Assembly: GCF_039888675.1 (NCBI RefSeq)
Contig: NZ_JBDQQR010000001.1
Location: 2,480,001-2,544,000 of the forward strand
Source: Mesorhizobium sp. CAU 1732
GTDB lineage: Bacteria > Pseudomonadota > Alphaproteobacteria > Rhizobiales > Rhizobiaceae
Direction: 5' to 3'
Length of the DNA stretch: 64,000 nucleotides
Below the pieces are notes generated by a model. The model did not search any database, was not told the origin of the DNA, and worked only from the letters and a program-made list of their open reading frames with translations. Below, one piece after another: positions 54,259-62,906 of this stretch; the first letter of the stretch is position 1; every line of letters begins with the position of its first letter. A program made the translations under genes and the position numbers.

Positions 54259-55887
54259 ATGAGCTTCATGTCACGCGACTTTTCGCAATCCGCCCTGACG
54301 AAGGGGCGCTCCATTCTGGCCGCCGCGGTGCTGGCGGCTTCGACCGCGCTGGTTCCGACGGGCGCGGCACTTGCACAGGACGGCGAGACGATCACCGCCG
54401 TTATGCATTCGGGCCTGCGCGTGCTCGACCCGATCATCACCACGGCGCATATCACCCGCAACCACGGTTACATGATCTACGACGTCCTGATCGCCGTGGA
54501 CGAGAATTTCGCGGTCCACCCGCAGATGGCCGATTTCGAGGCCTCCGACGATGGCCTGATCTATACGTTCACGCTGCGGGACGGGCTCCTCTTTCATGAC
54601 GGCGCACCGGTCACGGCGGCCGACGTCGTCGCCTCCCTGGAACGCTGGGGCAAGCGTGACTCGGGCGGGCAGATGATCTTCGATGTGACCGCAAGCCTCG
54701 AAGCCACAGATGACAAGACCGTCACCTGGACGTTGAGCGAGCCGTTCGCACCGCTTCTCGAGACGGTCGGCAAGCCCGCAGCGGTGCCCGCCTTCATCAT
54801 GCCCGAGCGTATCGCCAAGACCTCGCCGGACGAGGCGATCACCGAATATGTCGGCTCCGGCCCCTTCTCCTTCGTCGAAGAGGAGTTCCAGCCGGGTGTC
54901 TCGGTCACCTATTCCAAGTTCGAAGACTACGTCCCGCGCGACGAACCCGCCAACTGGCTGTCGGGCGGCAAGGTCGTCAATGTCGAGACGGTGCGCTGGG
55001 TGACGATGCCCGATGCGCAGACCGCGATGAACGCGCTCGTTTCGGGCGAGATCGACTATCTCGAGCAGGTTCAGATCGATCTTCTGCCGATCCTGGAGGC
55101 CGCCGCTCCCGACGTGGTGGTCGAAATTCGCGATCCGCTGGGCTTCCAGACCATGGGCCGAATGAACTTCAAGCATCCGCCCTTCGACAACCAGCAGATC
55201 CGCCAGGCCGCATTGATGGCCATGGGCCAGGAAAACGTGCTGGCGACGCTGGTCGGCAATCCGGACTACTACTCGCTTTGCGGCGCGATCTTCGGCTGCG
55301 GCACGCCGCTCGGCTCCGAGACCGGCAGCGACACGCTCAAGAGCGGCGGCAACGCAGAAGCCGCACGCGCGCTTCTGGAAGAAGCCGGCTATGACGGCAC
55401 GCCCGTCGTCGTGATGCAGCCCACCGACGTGACTTCGCTCACCGCGCAGCCGGTCGTCGCGGCCCAGCAGCTTCGCGAAGCTGGATTCACGGTCGATCTG
55501 CAGCCGATGGATTGGCAGACGCTTGTGACGCGCCGTGCGAGCCAGTCGGCTCCCTCGGAGGGCGGCTGGAACATGTTCTTCACCAACTGGGCGATTCCGG
55601 AGATCAACACGCCGCTCGTCAACGCGATGGTGAACGGACGCGGCGACGATGCCTGGTTCGGCTGGCCGGAGGACGAGGCGATGGAAACCCTGCGTGACGA
55701 ATATATGGCTGCCGACACGCCCGAGGCCCAGGCCGAAGTGAGCGAGCGGATCCAGGCTCATGCCATGGACTTCGTGACCTACGTGCCGCTTGGCCAGTAT
55801 CAGGAAGTCCAGGGCCGGCGCAGCAACATCGTGGACATGATCCCCGCGCCGGTGCCGGTGTTCTGGCAGATCGACAAGAGCGAATAG
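54259..55887 (+). CDS. ABC transporter substrate-binding protein, family 5, system 5
   Basis: ATG 54259 follows AGAGGG at five bases, giving 542 residues; an upstream frame from 54058 overlaps the M81 gene. The signal peptide ends near AALAQDG. Canonical chain order: HSGLRVLDPIITTAHITRNHG, FTLRDGLLFHDGAPVTAADVVAS, VGSGPFSFVEEEF, NFKHPPFDNQQIRQAALMAM and the C-terminal MFFTNWAIPEINTP. This is the normal arrangement and serves as a control for the permuted protein at 34482. Receptor for the permeases that follow a GC-rich hairpin. Confidence 0.92.
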   Translation: MSFMSRDFSQSALTKGRSILAAAVLAASTALVPTGAALAQDGETITAVMHSGLRVLDPIITTAHITRNHGYMIYDVLIAVDENFAVHPQMADFEASDDGLIYTFTLRDGLLFHDGAPVTAADVVASLERWGKRDSGGQMIFDVTASLEATDDKTVTWTLSEPFAPLLETVGKPAAVPAFIMPERIAKTSPDEAITEYVGSGPFSFVEEEFQPGVSVTYSKFEDYVPRDEPANWLSGGKVVNVETVRWVTMPDAQTAMNALVSGEIDYLEQVQIDLLPILEAAAPDVVVEIRDPLGFQTMGRMNFKHPPFDNQQIRQAALMAMGQENVLATLVGNPDYYSLCGAIFGCGTPLGSETGSDTLKSGGNAEAARALLEEAGYDGTPVVVMQPTDVTSLTAQPVVAAQQLREAGFTVDLQPMDWQTLVTRRASQSAPSEGGWNMFFTNWAIPEINTPLVNAMVNGRGDDAWFGWPEDEAMETLRDEYMAADTPEAQAEVSERIQAHAMDFVTYVPLGQYQEVQGRRSNIVDMIPAPVPVFWQIDKSE

Positions 55888-55902
55888 TCCGTCGACTGCA
55901 CC

Positions 55903-55928
55903 GCCCCCGGGGTTCCGCTCCGGGGGGC
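55903..55928 (+). terminator. GC-rich hairpin between binding-protein and permease genes, system 5
   Basis: CCCCCGG (55904-55910) pairs with CCGGGGG (55920-55926) around a nine-base loop, with no T-run. It is placed like the hairpins at 36114-36148 and 47324-47355 and probably tunes the ratio of binding protein to permease. Confidence 0.45.
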
Positions 55929-55958
55929 CTGCCTGACTTTCAAGGGACAATCGAGCCA

Positions 55959-56900
55959 ATGCTGGGCTACATCATCCGGCGCATCCTCGCCGTCATCCCG
56001 GTGATGGCGATCGTCGCGGTCTTCGTCTTCCTGCTTCTGCGGCTGACGCCGGGCGACCCCGCCGCGATCCTCGCCGGCGATTCCGCCACGCCGGCCCAGA
56101 TCGAGCGCATCCGTGAATCGCTCGGTCTCGCGGACCCTCTGCACCTCCAGTTCGTGACCTGGATCGGGCAGCTCGCGCAGGGCGACCTGGGCACATCGAT
56201 CATCTCGAACCAGCCGGTCACGCGCCTGATCGGCCAGCGCATCTGGCCGACATTGCAGATAGGCACGCTGACCATCATCCTGTCGGTGCTGATCGCCGTG
56301 CCGCTCGGCGTGCTCGCCGCCTGGCGACACCGGACATGGGTCGACTACGCAGTCATGAGTTTCTCGGTGCTCGGCTTCTCGATCCCGGTCTTCGTCATCG
56401 GTTACATCTTCATCAAGATTTTCGCGATCGACCTGCGCTGGCTGCCGGTGCAGGGCTACACCGCGCCGTCCAGCGACCTTCAGGCCTTCTTCACCCGCGC
56501 GATCCTGCCCTGCCTGACGCTGGCGACGATCTATGTCGCGCTGATCGCCCGCATGACGCGCGCGAGCCTGCTCGAGGTGCTGGGCGAGGACTATGTGCGC
56601 ACGGCCCGCGCCAAGGGCGTCAAGGAGCACATCGTGCTGTTTCGCCATGCGCTGCGTAACGCGGCCGTGCCGATCATGACCATCATCGGCACCGGTTTCG
56701 CGCTGCTGATCTCGGGCGTGGTGGTGACCGAAAGCGTCTTCAACATTCCCGGCATCGGGCGGCTGACCGTCGATGCGATCCTCGCCCGCGACTATCCGGT
56801 GATCCAGGCGATGATCCTGCTGACCAGCGCGATCTACGTCTTCATCAATCTCCTGATCGACCTGTCCTACACCTTCTTCGACCCGAGGATCCGCTACTGA
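55959..56900 (+). CDS. Peptide/opine-type ABC transporter permease (DppB-like), system 5
   Basis: 313 residues with RLTPGDPAAILAGDSAT near the N-terminus, EAA loop TARAKGVKEHIVLFRHALRNAAVP and ESVFNIPGIGRLTVDAI. About six helices, family-typical size. The last base of its stop is the first base of the next start (TGATG). Confidence 0.93.
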   Translation: MLGYIIRRILAVIPVMAIVAVFVFLLLRLTPGDPAAILAGDSATPAQIERIRESLGLADPLHLQFVTWIGQLAQGDLGTSIISNQPVTRLIGQRIWPTLQIGTLTIILSVLIAVPLGVLAAWRHRTWVDYAVMSFSVLGFSIPVFVIGYIFIKIFAIDLRWLPVQGYTAPSSDLQAFFTRAILPCLTLATIYVALIARMTRASLLEVLGEDYVRTARAKGVKEHIVLFRHALRNAAVPIMTIIGTGFALLISGVVVTESVFNIPGIGRLTVDAILARDYPVIQAMILLTSAIYVFINLLIDLSYTFFDPRIRY

Positions 56901-57784
56901 TGGCCGCTCATCCTCAACCGACCTCAGCCATGCAGGTCGTGCTCGGCGCGATCCGGTTGCCGCGCCGCTGGCGGCTGGGCTTCGGGCCGATCATCGCCGC
57001 GATCGTACTGGTGCTGATCGTCATCGCCACCGCCACGGCCTATCTGTATGTGCCGCACAATCCGATGCGCATGGACGCGCTCCAGCGCCTGAAAGGACCG
57101 AGCGAAACCTACTGGCTCGGCACCGATCCTTACGGACGCGATCTCTTTTCCCGCGTCATGATCGGCGGCCAGGTCTCGCTCCTGATCGGCATCGGCGCGG
57201 CGATCGTCTCGGTCGCCATCGGCCTTGCGATCGGTCTCGTTTCCGGCTTCTTCCGAATGGCCGACGCGATCATCATGCGCATCATGGACGCGCTGATGGC
57301 GATCCCGTCGATCCTGCTCGCCATTGCGCTCGTCGCGCTCAACGGGCCGAGCATCTGGTCGGTGATCTTCGCGATCACCATTCCCGAAATCCCCCGCGTC
57401 GTCCGCCTGGTCCGCTCGGTGGTGCTGTCGGCGCGCGAGGAGCCCTATGTCGAAGCCGCGATCGCGCTCGGCTCGTCGATGCCCAAGATTTTGTGGAAGC
57501 ACCTGATGCCGAACACGCTCGCACCGCTGATCGTGCAGGGCACCTATATCTGCGCCTCGGCGATCCTGACGGAGGCGATCCTGTCCTTCCTGGGCGCGGG
57601 CGTTTCGACCGAAATTCCGACCTGGGGCAACATCATGGCGGAGGGGCGCGTGTTCTTCCAGATCAAGCCGGAACTGATCTTCTGGCCGGGCCTGCTTTTG
57701 TCGCTGTGCATTCTGTCGATCAACCTTCTGGGCGACACCGCGCGCGACCTGCTCGACCCGCGGCTGAAGAAGCGGGAGGCGTAA
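56900..57784 (+). CDS. Peptide/opine-type ABC transporter permease (DppC-like), system 5
   Basis: 294 residues. After helix 1 a short loop leads to TYWLGTDPYGRDLFS, followed by five helices with the loop AIALGSSMPKILWKHLMPNTLAP and SFLGAGVSTEIPTWGNIM. Normal DppC architecture. The double ATPase gene starts one base after the stop codon. Confidence 0.93.
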   Translation: MAAHPQPTSAMQVVLGAIRLPRRWRLGFGPIIAAIVLVLIVIATATAYLYVPHNPMRMDALQRLKGPSETYWLGTDPYGRDLFSRVMIGGQVSLLIGIGAAIVSVAIGLAIGLVSGFFRMADAIIMRIMDALMAIPSILLAIALVALNGPSIWSVIFAITIPEIPRVVRLVRSVVLSAREEPYVEAAIALGSSMPKILWKHLMPNTLAPLIVQGTYICASAILTEAILSFLGAGVSTEIPTWGNIMAEGRVFFQIKPELIFWPGLLLSLCILSINLLGDTARDLLDPRLKKREA

Positions 57785-57785
57785 G

Positions 57786-59447
57786 ATGTTGTTCCGCAAT
57801 CGGCAATTCGCCGAATCCGCCGTCGCGCTGAAGATCGAGAAGCTGTCCGTGGCGACCGCCGGCACGCACGAACCGTTCGCCATTCTCGACGCCATCGACG
57901 TGACGATCCGGGAGGGCGAAACCGTTTGCCTGGTCGGCGAAAGCGGGTCCGGCAAGTCAGTCACGTCGCTCGCCATCGTGGGCCTCCTGCCCAAGGACGC
58001 TCTGGAAGTCACCGGCGGTCGCATCGAGCTGGACGGCGGTAATCTGCTCGATCTCGACGCGTCGCAGATGCGTGAACTGCGCGCCCGGCGCATCTCGATG
58101 ATCTTTCAGGAGCCGATGACCGCGCTCAATCCGGTGATGAGGGTCGGCGACCAGATCGAGGAGGTGCTCGACAGCCATACCAGGCTGCCCTCGCGCGAAA
58201 AGAAGCGCCGCGTCATCGACATCATGCAACAGGTGCACCTGCCCGACGTCGCGCGCATCTACGGATCGTACCCGCACCAGCTTTCCGGCGGCCAGCGGCA
58301 GCGTATCATGATCGCCATGGCGCTGATCCTCGAGCCGAAGCTGCTGATCGCCGACGAGCCGACGACGGCGCTTGACGTGACGACGCAGAACCAGGTGCTC
58401 AAGCTCATCGCGGAACTGCAGGAGCGGCACGGCACCGCCGTCCTTTTCATCACCCACGACATGGGCGTGGTCGCCGAGATCGCCGACACGGTCTATGTGA
58501 TGCGCCAGGGCGAGATCGTCGAACATGCGCCGGTGGAGACGCTGCTGCGCGCACCGCAGAAAGACTACACGCGCAAATTGCTCGAGGCCGTGCCGAGCCT
58601 GATACCGCGCGAGGCAAGGCCGCTGCGCGGCGACCAGCCGGTGCTCGACGTCAGGGGACTGAACAAGACCTACGAGCTGGGGGGCTTCTTCCGCAAAGGG
58701 TCGGCCACGAAGGCCGCGCAGGACGTGAACTTCGCCATCAGGCCCGGCCAGACGCTGGGCATCGTCGGCGAGAGCGGTTCCGGCAAGTCGACGGTGGCGC
58801 GGTGCGTCATGCGGCTCATCAATCCCACCGACGGCGAAATCCGCGTCGGCGGCGCCGACATCGCCAGGCTCGGGCGTTCCGCGCTCCAGCCGCATCGCAA
58901 GCGGATCCAGATCGTCTTCCAGGACCCGTTCCGCTCGCTCAATCCGCGCTGGACCATCGGCGACAGCCTCATCGAAGGACCGCTCAATTTCGGGCAATCG
59001 CGCAAGGAAGCGCTCGCCCATGCGAGCGAGTTGATGGAACTGGTGGGACTGCCGCGCGACGCGCTGAAGCGCTATCCGCACCAGTTCTCCGGCGGCCAGC
59101 GGCAGCGCATCGCGATCGCCCGCGCCATTGCGATGCGGCCCGACATACTGGTCGCGGACGAGGCGGTCTCGGCGCTGGACGTGTCGGTGCAGGCGCAGGT
59201 GCTGAAGCTGCTGGACGAATTGCAGGAAAGACTGGGCATCGCCATCCTCTTCATCACCCACGACCTGCGCGTCGCCGCGCAGATATGCGACGAGGTGGTG
59301 GTGATGCAGCACGGGCGCATCGTCGAACACGACACGGCCCAGAACGTTCTGGCCCGTCCTGCGCATGACTATACCCGCGCGCTGATCGAGGCGGCGCCCG
59401 GCCGGAAATGGGATTTCGCCAATTTCCGGGAACTCGAAACGGCCTGA
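57786..59447 (+). CDS. Fused double ATP-binding protein (DppD-DppF type), system 5
   Basis: 553 residues, two nucleotide-binding domains: [23 protein letters not shown] and FITHDMGV in the first; [24 protein letters not shown] and FITHDLRV in the second. No cysteine-containing C-terminal extension is present in either half, so this is a compact fusion like that of system 4. It energises the permeases just upstream; two M20 hydrolase genes follow in the same direction. Confidence 0.93.
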   Translation: MLFRNRQFAESAVALKIEKLSVATAGTHEPFAILDAIDVTIREGETVCLVGESGSGKSVTSLAIVGLLPKDALEVTGGRIELDGGNLLDLDASQMRELRARRISMIFQEPMTALNPVMRVGDQIEEVLDSHTRLPSREKKRRVIDIMQQVHLPDVARIYGSYPHQLSGGQRQRIMIAMALILEPKLLIADEPTTALDVTTQNQVLKLIAELQERHGTAVLFITHDMGVVAEIADTVYVMRQGEIVEHAPVETLLRAPQKDYTRKLLEAVPSLIPREARPLRGDQPVLDVRGLNKTYELGGFFRKGSATKAAQDVNFAIRPGQTLGIVGESGSGKSTVARCVMRLINPTDGEIRVGGADIARLGRSALQPHRKRIQIVFQDPFRSLNPRWTIGDSLIEGPLNFGQSRKEALAHASELMELVGLPRDALKRYPHQFSGGQRQRIAIARAIAMRPDILVADEAVSALDVSVQAQVLKLLDELQERLGIAILFITHDLRVAAQICDEVVVMQHGRIVEHDTAQNVLARPAHDYTRALIEAAPGRKWDFANFRELETA

Positions 59448-59469
59448 CATTTCCACACAGGAGCACGCA

Positions 59470-60633
59470 ATGCCGACCTTGCCGCGGATCGAAGACTACG
59501 CTGACGAACTGACCGCCATCAGGCGCGACCTGCACGCGCATCCCGAGATCGGCTTCGAGGAGACCCGGACAGCCGGGATCGTCGCCGAGAAGCTGCGCTC
59601 CTGGGGCATCGAGGTGCACACCGGCATCGGCAAGACCGGTGTCGTCGGCGTGCTCGAAGGCAAGCGCGGCGGCGGCCGCACGGTCGGCCTGCGCGCGGAC
59701 ATGGACGCGCTGCCGATGGACGAGGAAACCAACCTGCCATGGCGTTCGAAGACGGCGGGCAAGTTCCACGGCTGCGGCCATGACGGCCATACGACCATGC
59801 TTCTGGGCGCGGCGCGTTATCTCGCCGAGACGCGGGACTTCGCGGGCACGGCGGTGTTCATCTTCCAGCCCGCGGAGGAAGGGCTGGGCGGCGCGCGTGC
59901 GATGATCGCCGACGGGCTGTTCGAGCGCTTCCCCTGCGACGAGATCTACGGGATGCATAACAACCCCGAGGCCGCGCCCAACAAGGTCGGCGTCAAGCCG
60001 GGACCGGCCATGGCGGGCGCCACGTTCTTCGATATCCACGTCAAGGGCGTCGGCAGCCACGGCGCGATGCCGCACCAGTCGAAGGACCCGATCGTGGCGG
60101 TGACGTCGCTGGTGCAGACGCTGCAATCGATCGTCAGCCGCAACGTGCCCGCGACAAGCCCTGCGGTGCTGTCGGTGACGCAGATCCATTCCGGCTCCGC
60201 ATATAATGTCGTGCCGGACAAGGCCGTCATCTGCGGCACCATCCGCTATTTCGACGACGAGGTGAAGGAGCTGATCCACCGGCGCATCCACGAGATGTGC
60301 GAAGGCTATGCGAAGCTGTTCGGCATCGAAGTCGAGGCCGACCTGCGGCCAATCTTCACCGTGCTGATGAACGATACCGACCTCAGCGAGGCCTATCTGG
60401 ATGCCGCCACCGACATCGTGGGGACGGACAACATCACCACCACCAACGAGCTGATGATGGGCAGCGAGGATTTCGCCGACATGCTCAAGGCCGTTCCGGG
60501 CGCCTATTGCACCATCGGCCATGGCGGCGACGTGCCGGTGCACAATCCGGGCTTCATCTTCGACGACGCCATCCTGCCGGTCGGCGCCAGCGTCATGGCG
60601 CGGATCGTCGAGAAGCGCCTGCCGCTCGCCTGA
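59470..60633 (+). CDS. M20 family amidohydrolase (hippurate hydrolase/aminoacylase-like)
   Basis: 387 residues with the M20D motifs HPEIGFEETRTAG, GLRADMDALPMDE, HGCGHDGHTTMLLGAAR (metal site), FIFQPAEEGLGGARAMI and GSHGAMPHQSKDPI in the dimerisation domain. It would remove an acyl group from an N-acyl amino acid such as hippurate, or cleave an amide, in the cytoplasm. It lies 22 bases downstream of the ATPase gene and so probably processes the ligand imported by system 5. Confidence 0.93.
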   Translation: MPTLPRIEDYADELTAIRRDLHAHPEIGFEETRTAGIVAEKLRSWGIEVHTGIGKTGVVGVLEGKRGGGRTVGLRADMDALPMDEETNLPWRSKTAGKFHGCGHDGHTTMLLGAARYLAETRDFAGTAVFIFQPAEEGLGGARAMIADGLFERFPCDEIYGMHNNPEAAPNKVGVKPGPAMAGATFFDIHVKGVGSHGAMPHQSKDPIVAVTSLVQTLQSIVSRNVPATSPAVLSVTQIHSGSAYNVVPDKAVICGTIRYFDDEVKELIHRRIHEMCEGYAKLFGIEVEADLRPIFTVLMNDTDLSEAYLDAATDIVGTDNITTTNELMMGSEDFADMLKAVPGAYCTIGHGGDVPVHNPGFIFDDAILPVGASVMARIVEKRLPLA

Positions 60634-60661
60634 ACGACAACAGAAAGCCAAGAGACGCCCG

Positions 60662-61792
60662 ATGAATCTCAATGCCCTTCCCTTCGACACCGACGCGATG
60701 GTGGCCGGCCTCAAACCGTGGATCGAGTGCGAAAGCCCGACCTTCGACGCGGCCGCCGTCGACCGGATGATGGATCTGGCCAGCTACGATCTCGCGGCCG
60801 CCGGCGCCGTGATCGAGCGCATTCCCGGCCGCATGGGTTTCGGCGGCTCGGTGCGGGCACGGTTTCCGCACAAGGATTTCGGCAAGCCCGGTATCCTGAT
60901 CTCGGGCCATCTCGATACGGTGCACCCGGTCGGTACGCTGGAAAAGCTGCCGTTCCGGCGTGAAGGCGACAAGTGCTACGGGCCGGGCATCCAGGACATG
61001 AAGGGCGGCAACTACGTCAGCGTCGAGGCGATCCGCCAACTGGCGCTGGCCGGCATCGAGACGCCGCTGCCGGTGACGGTGCTGTTCACGCCCGACGAGG
61101 AGGTCGGCACGCCCTCCACCCGCGCGCTGATCGAGATGGAGGCGCGCAAGAACAAATACGTGCTGGTGCCGGAGCCGGCGCGCCCCGACGGCGGCGCCGT
61201 GACCGGGCGTTATGCGATCGCCCGCTTCAACCTCAAGACCGAGGGCCGCCCCAGCCACGCCGGTTGGGCGCTCAAGGAGGGCCGCTCCGCCATCGCGCTG
61301 ATGGCGCAGAAGCTGCTGGAGGTCGAGGCGATGACGAGCGAAGACTGCACCTTCTCCGTCGGCGTCATCCATGCGGGCCAGTGGGTCAACTGCGTCTCGT
61401 CGCTGTGCCAGGCGGAAGCGCTGTCCATGGCCAAGCGGCAGGAAGACCTCGACCGTGGCGTCGAGGCGATGCTTGCCATGGCGACGGAACAGAACGACGT
61501 GACCTTCGAGGTGACGCGCGGCGTTACCCGTCCGGTCTGGGAGCCCGATGCGGGCACGATGGCGCTCTACGAGGTCGGAAGGCAGGTCGCCGCCGATATC
61601 GGCTTCGACCTCACCCACGGCAGCGCCGGGGGCGGCTCGGACGGCAATTTCACCGGCGCGCTGGGCATCCCGACACTCGATTCCATCGGCGTGCGCGGCG
61701 CAGGCCTGCACACGCTCAACGAGCATATCGAGGTGGAAAGCCTGGCCGAGCGGGCGCGGCTGGTCGCGGGGCTGCTGGTCCGTCTCACCTGA
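60662..61792 (+). CDS. M20 family peptidase (glutamate carboxypeptidase/CPG2-like)
   Basis: ATG 60662 (MNLNALPFD) gives 376 residues; a longer frame overlaps the previous gene. Motifs are those of ArgE/DapE/CPG2-type M20 enzymes: ISGHLDTVHPVGTLEKLPF, YGPGIQDMKGG, FTPDEEVGTPSTRALIE and SAGGGSDGNF. It likely cleaves C-terminal glutamate or another residue from a peptide or folate-like substrate. It is the last gene of the M81/ABC operon, convergent with the partial system 6. Confidence 0.91.
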   Translation: MNLNALPFDTDAMVAGLKPWIECESPTFDAAAVDRMMDLASYDLAAAGAVIERIPGRMGFGGSVRARFPHKDFGKPGILISGHLDTVHPVGTLEKLPFRREGDKCYGPGIQDMKGGNYVSVEAIRQLALAGIETPLPVTVLFTPDEEVGTPSTRALIEMEARKNKYVLVPEPARPDGGAVTGRYAIARFNLKTEGRPSHAGWALKEGRSAIALMAQKLLEVEAMTSEDCTFSVGVIHAGQWVNCVSSLCQAEALSMAKRQEDLDRGVEAMLAMATEQNDVTFEVTRGVTRPVWEPDAGTMALYEVGRQVAADIGFDLTHGSAGGGSDGNFTGALGIPTLDSIGVRGAGLHTLNEHIEVESLAERARLVAGLLVRLT

Positions 61793-61907
61793 CGCACCAG
61801 ATCGTCAGATTGGAGGCATGGGTGTTTTGGACCGTCTGATGCTTCGGGTGCGTCCGTCCATCCAGACCCTTCCGGATCGCGTAGATGATTGACGTCTCGA
61901 ACCCGAT

Positions 61908-62903
61908 TCATGGGGCGCGAGCCTGGTCGTAGAGATGACAGGCGACGGTTCTCCGGCTATCGACCTGCACCATGGGTGGCATCTGTTCGCCACATCTGGC
62001 GTGCGCGCTGGGGCATCGCGTGCGGAAGGGGCAACCTGATCCCGACAGTGCGCCGGTCGGAGCGTTGGCCTGCGCCCGCAGTTCCAGGCGTTCCTGACGC
62101 TTGCGTTCGCGCTCGCGGGGGTCGGGCGGAAGCACCGACGCCAGAAGCATCTTCGTGTAGGGATGCCGGGGATCCGCATAGACCGCGTCCGCCTCGCCGA
62201 CTTCGACGATCCTGCCCAGATACATCACCGCGATGCGGCGGCTCATGTGCCGGACCACGCTGAGATCGTGCGAAATGAACAGGTAGCTGATGCCCAGACT
62301 GTCCTGAAGCTCAAGCAGGAGATTCAGGATCTGGCCCTGTGTGGAGACATCGAGCGCACTGACGGCTTCGTCGCACACGACGAGGCGCGGCTTCGATGCC
62401 AGCGCATGGGCGATCGCGACGCGTTGCTTCTGGCCGCCGGAAAGCTCGGCGGGAAAGCGCGCGGCGTGGTAGGGGGCCAACTGCACCCTTTCCAGTAGCT
62501 CGTCGCGCACCCGGACGCGGTCTTTCGCCGAACCCGGTTCATGACCGGCGATGACCTGATCCAGTATTTGGCCAACGCGGTGGCGCGGGTTGAGCGACGA
62601 ACTCGGGTCCTGAAACACGATCTGCACGTCGCGGCGATAGGAAAGTGGCGTCGTGCGCCCAAATCCCGTGACGCTTACCCCATCGAAATCGATGCGTCCG
62701 GCTGCGGCCTTCTCCAGGCGCACGATGGCGCGGCCTATGGTTGTCTTTCCCGAGCCGGACTCGCCGACGAGGCCGAAGGTCTCGCCTTGTTCGATGGAGA
62801 AGGACGCGTCGCGAACCGCGACAAAGCGTTTGCCGCCCCATATCGCGCCGCCGCCGGCCGGATACTCGATGGTCAGGTCCTGGACTTCAAGCAGGGTGGG
62901 CAT
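61908..62903 (-). CDS. ABC transporter ATP-binding protein (DppF-like), system 6
   Basis: 331 residues with Walker A GESGSGKTT, signature LSGGQKQR, Walker B LVVCDEA, switch FISHDLSV and the C-terminal cysteine motif CPFRTRCPSAHARC followed by RTVACHLYD. It starts three bases after the upstream ATPase stop. Second ATPase of an importer whose membrane and binding proteins must lie beyond the right edge. Confidence 0.93.
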   Translation of the reverse strand: MPTLLEVQDLTIEYPAGGGAIWGGKRFVAVRDASFSIEQGETFGLVGESGSGKTTIGRAIVRLEKAAAGRIDFDGVSVTGFGRTTPLSYRRDVQIVFQDPSSSLNPRHRVGQILDQVIAGHEPGSAKDRVRVRDELLERVQLAPYHAARFPAELSGGQKQRVAIAHALASKPRLVVCDEAVSALDVSTQGQILNLLLELQDSLGISYLFISHDLSVVRHMSRRIAVMYLGRIVEVGEADAVYADPRHPYTKMLLASVLPPDPRERERKRQERLELRAQANAPTGALSGSGCPFRTRCPSAHARCGEQMPPMVQVDSRRTVACHLYDQARAP

Positions 62904-62906
62904 CGC

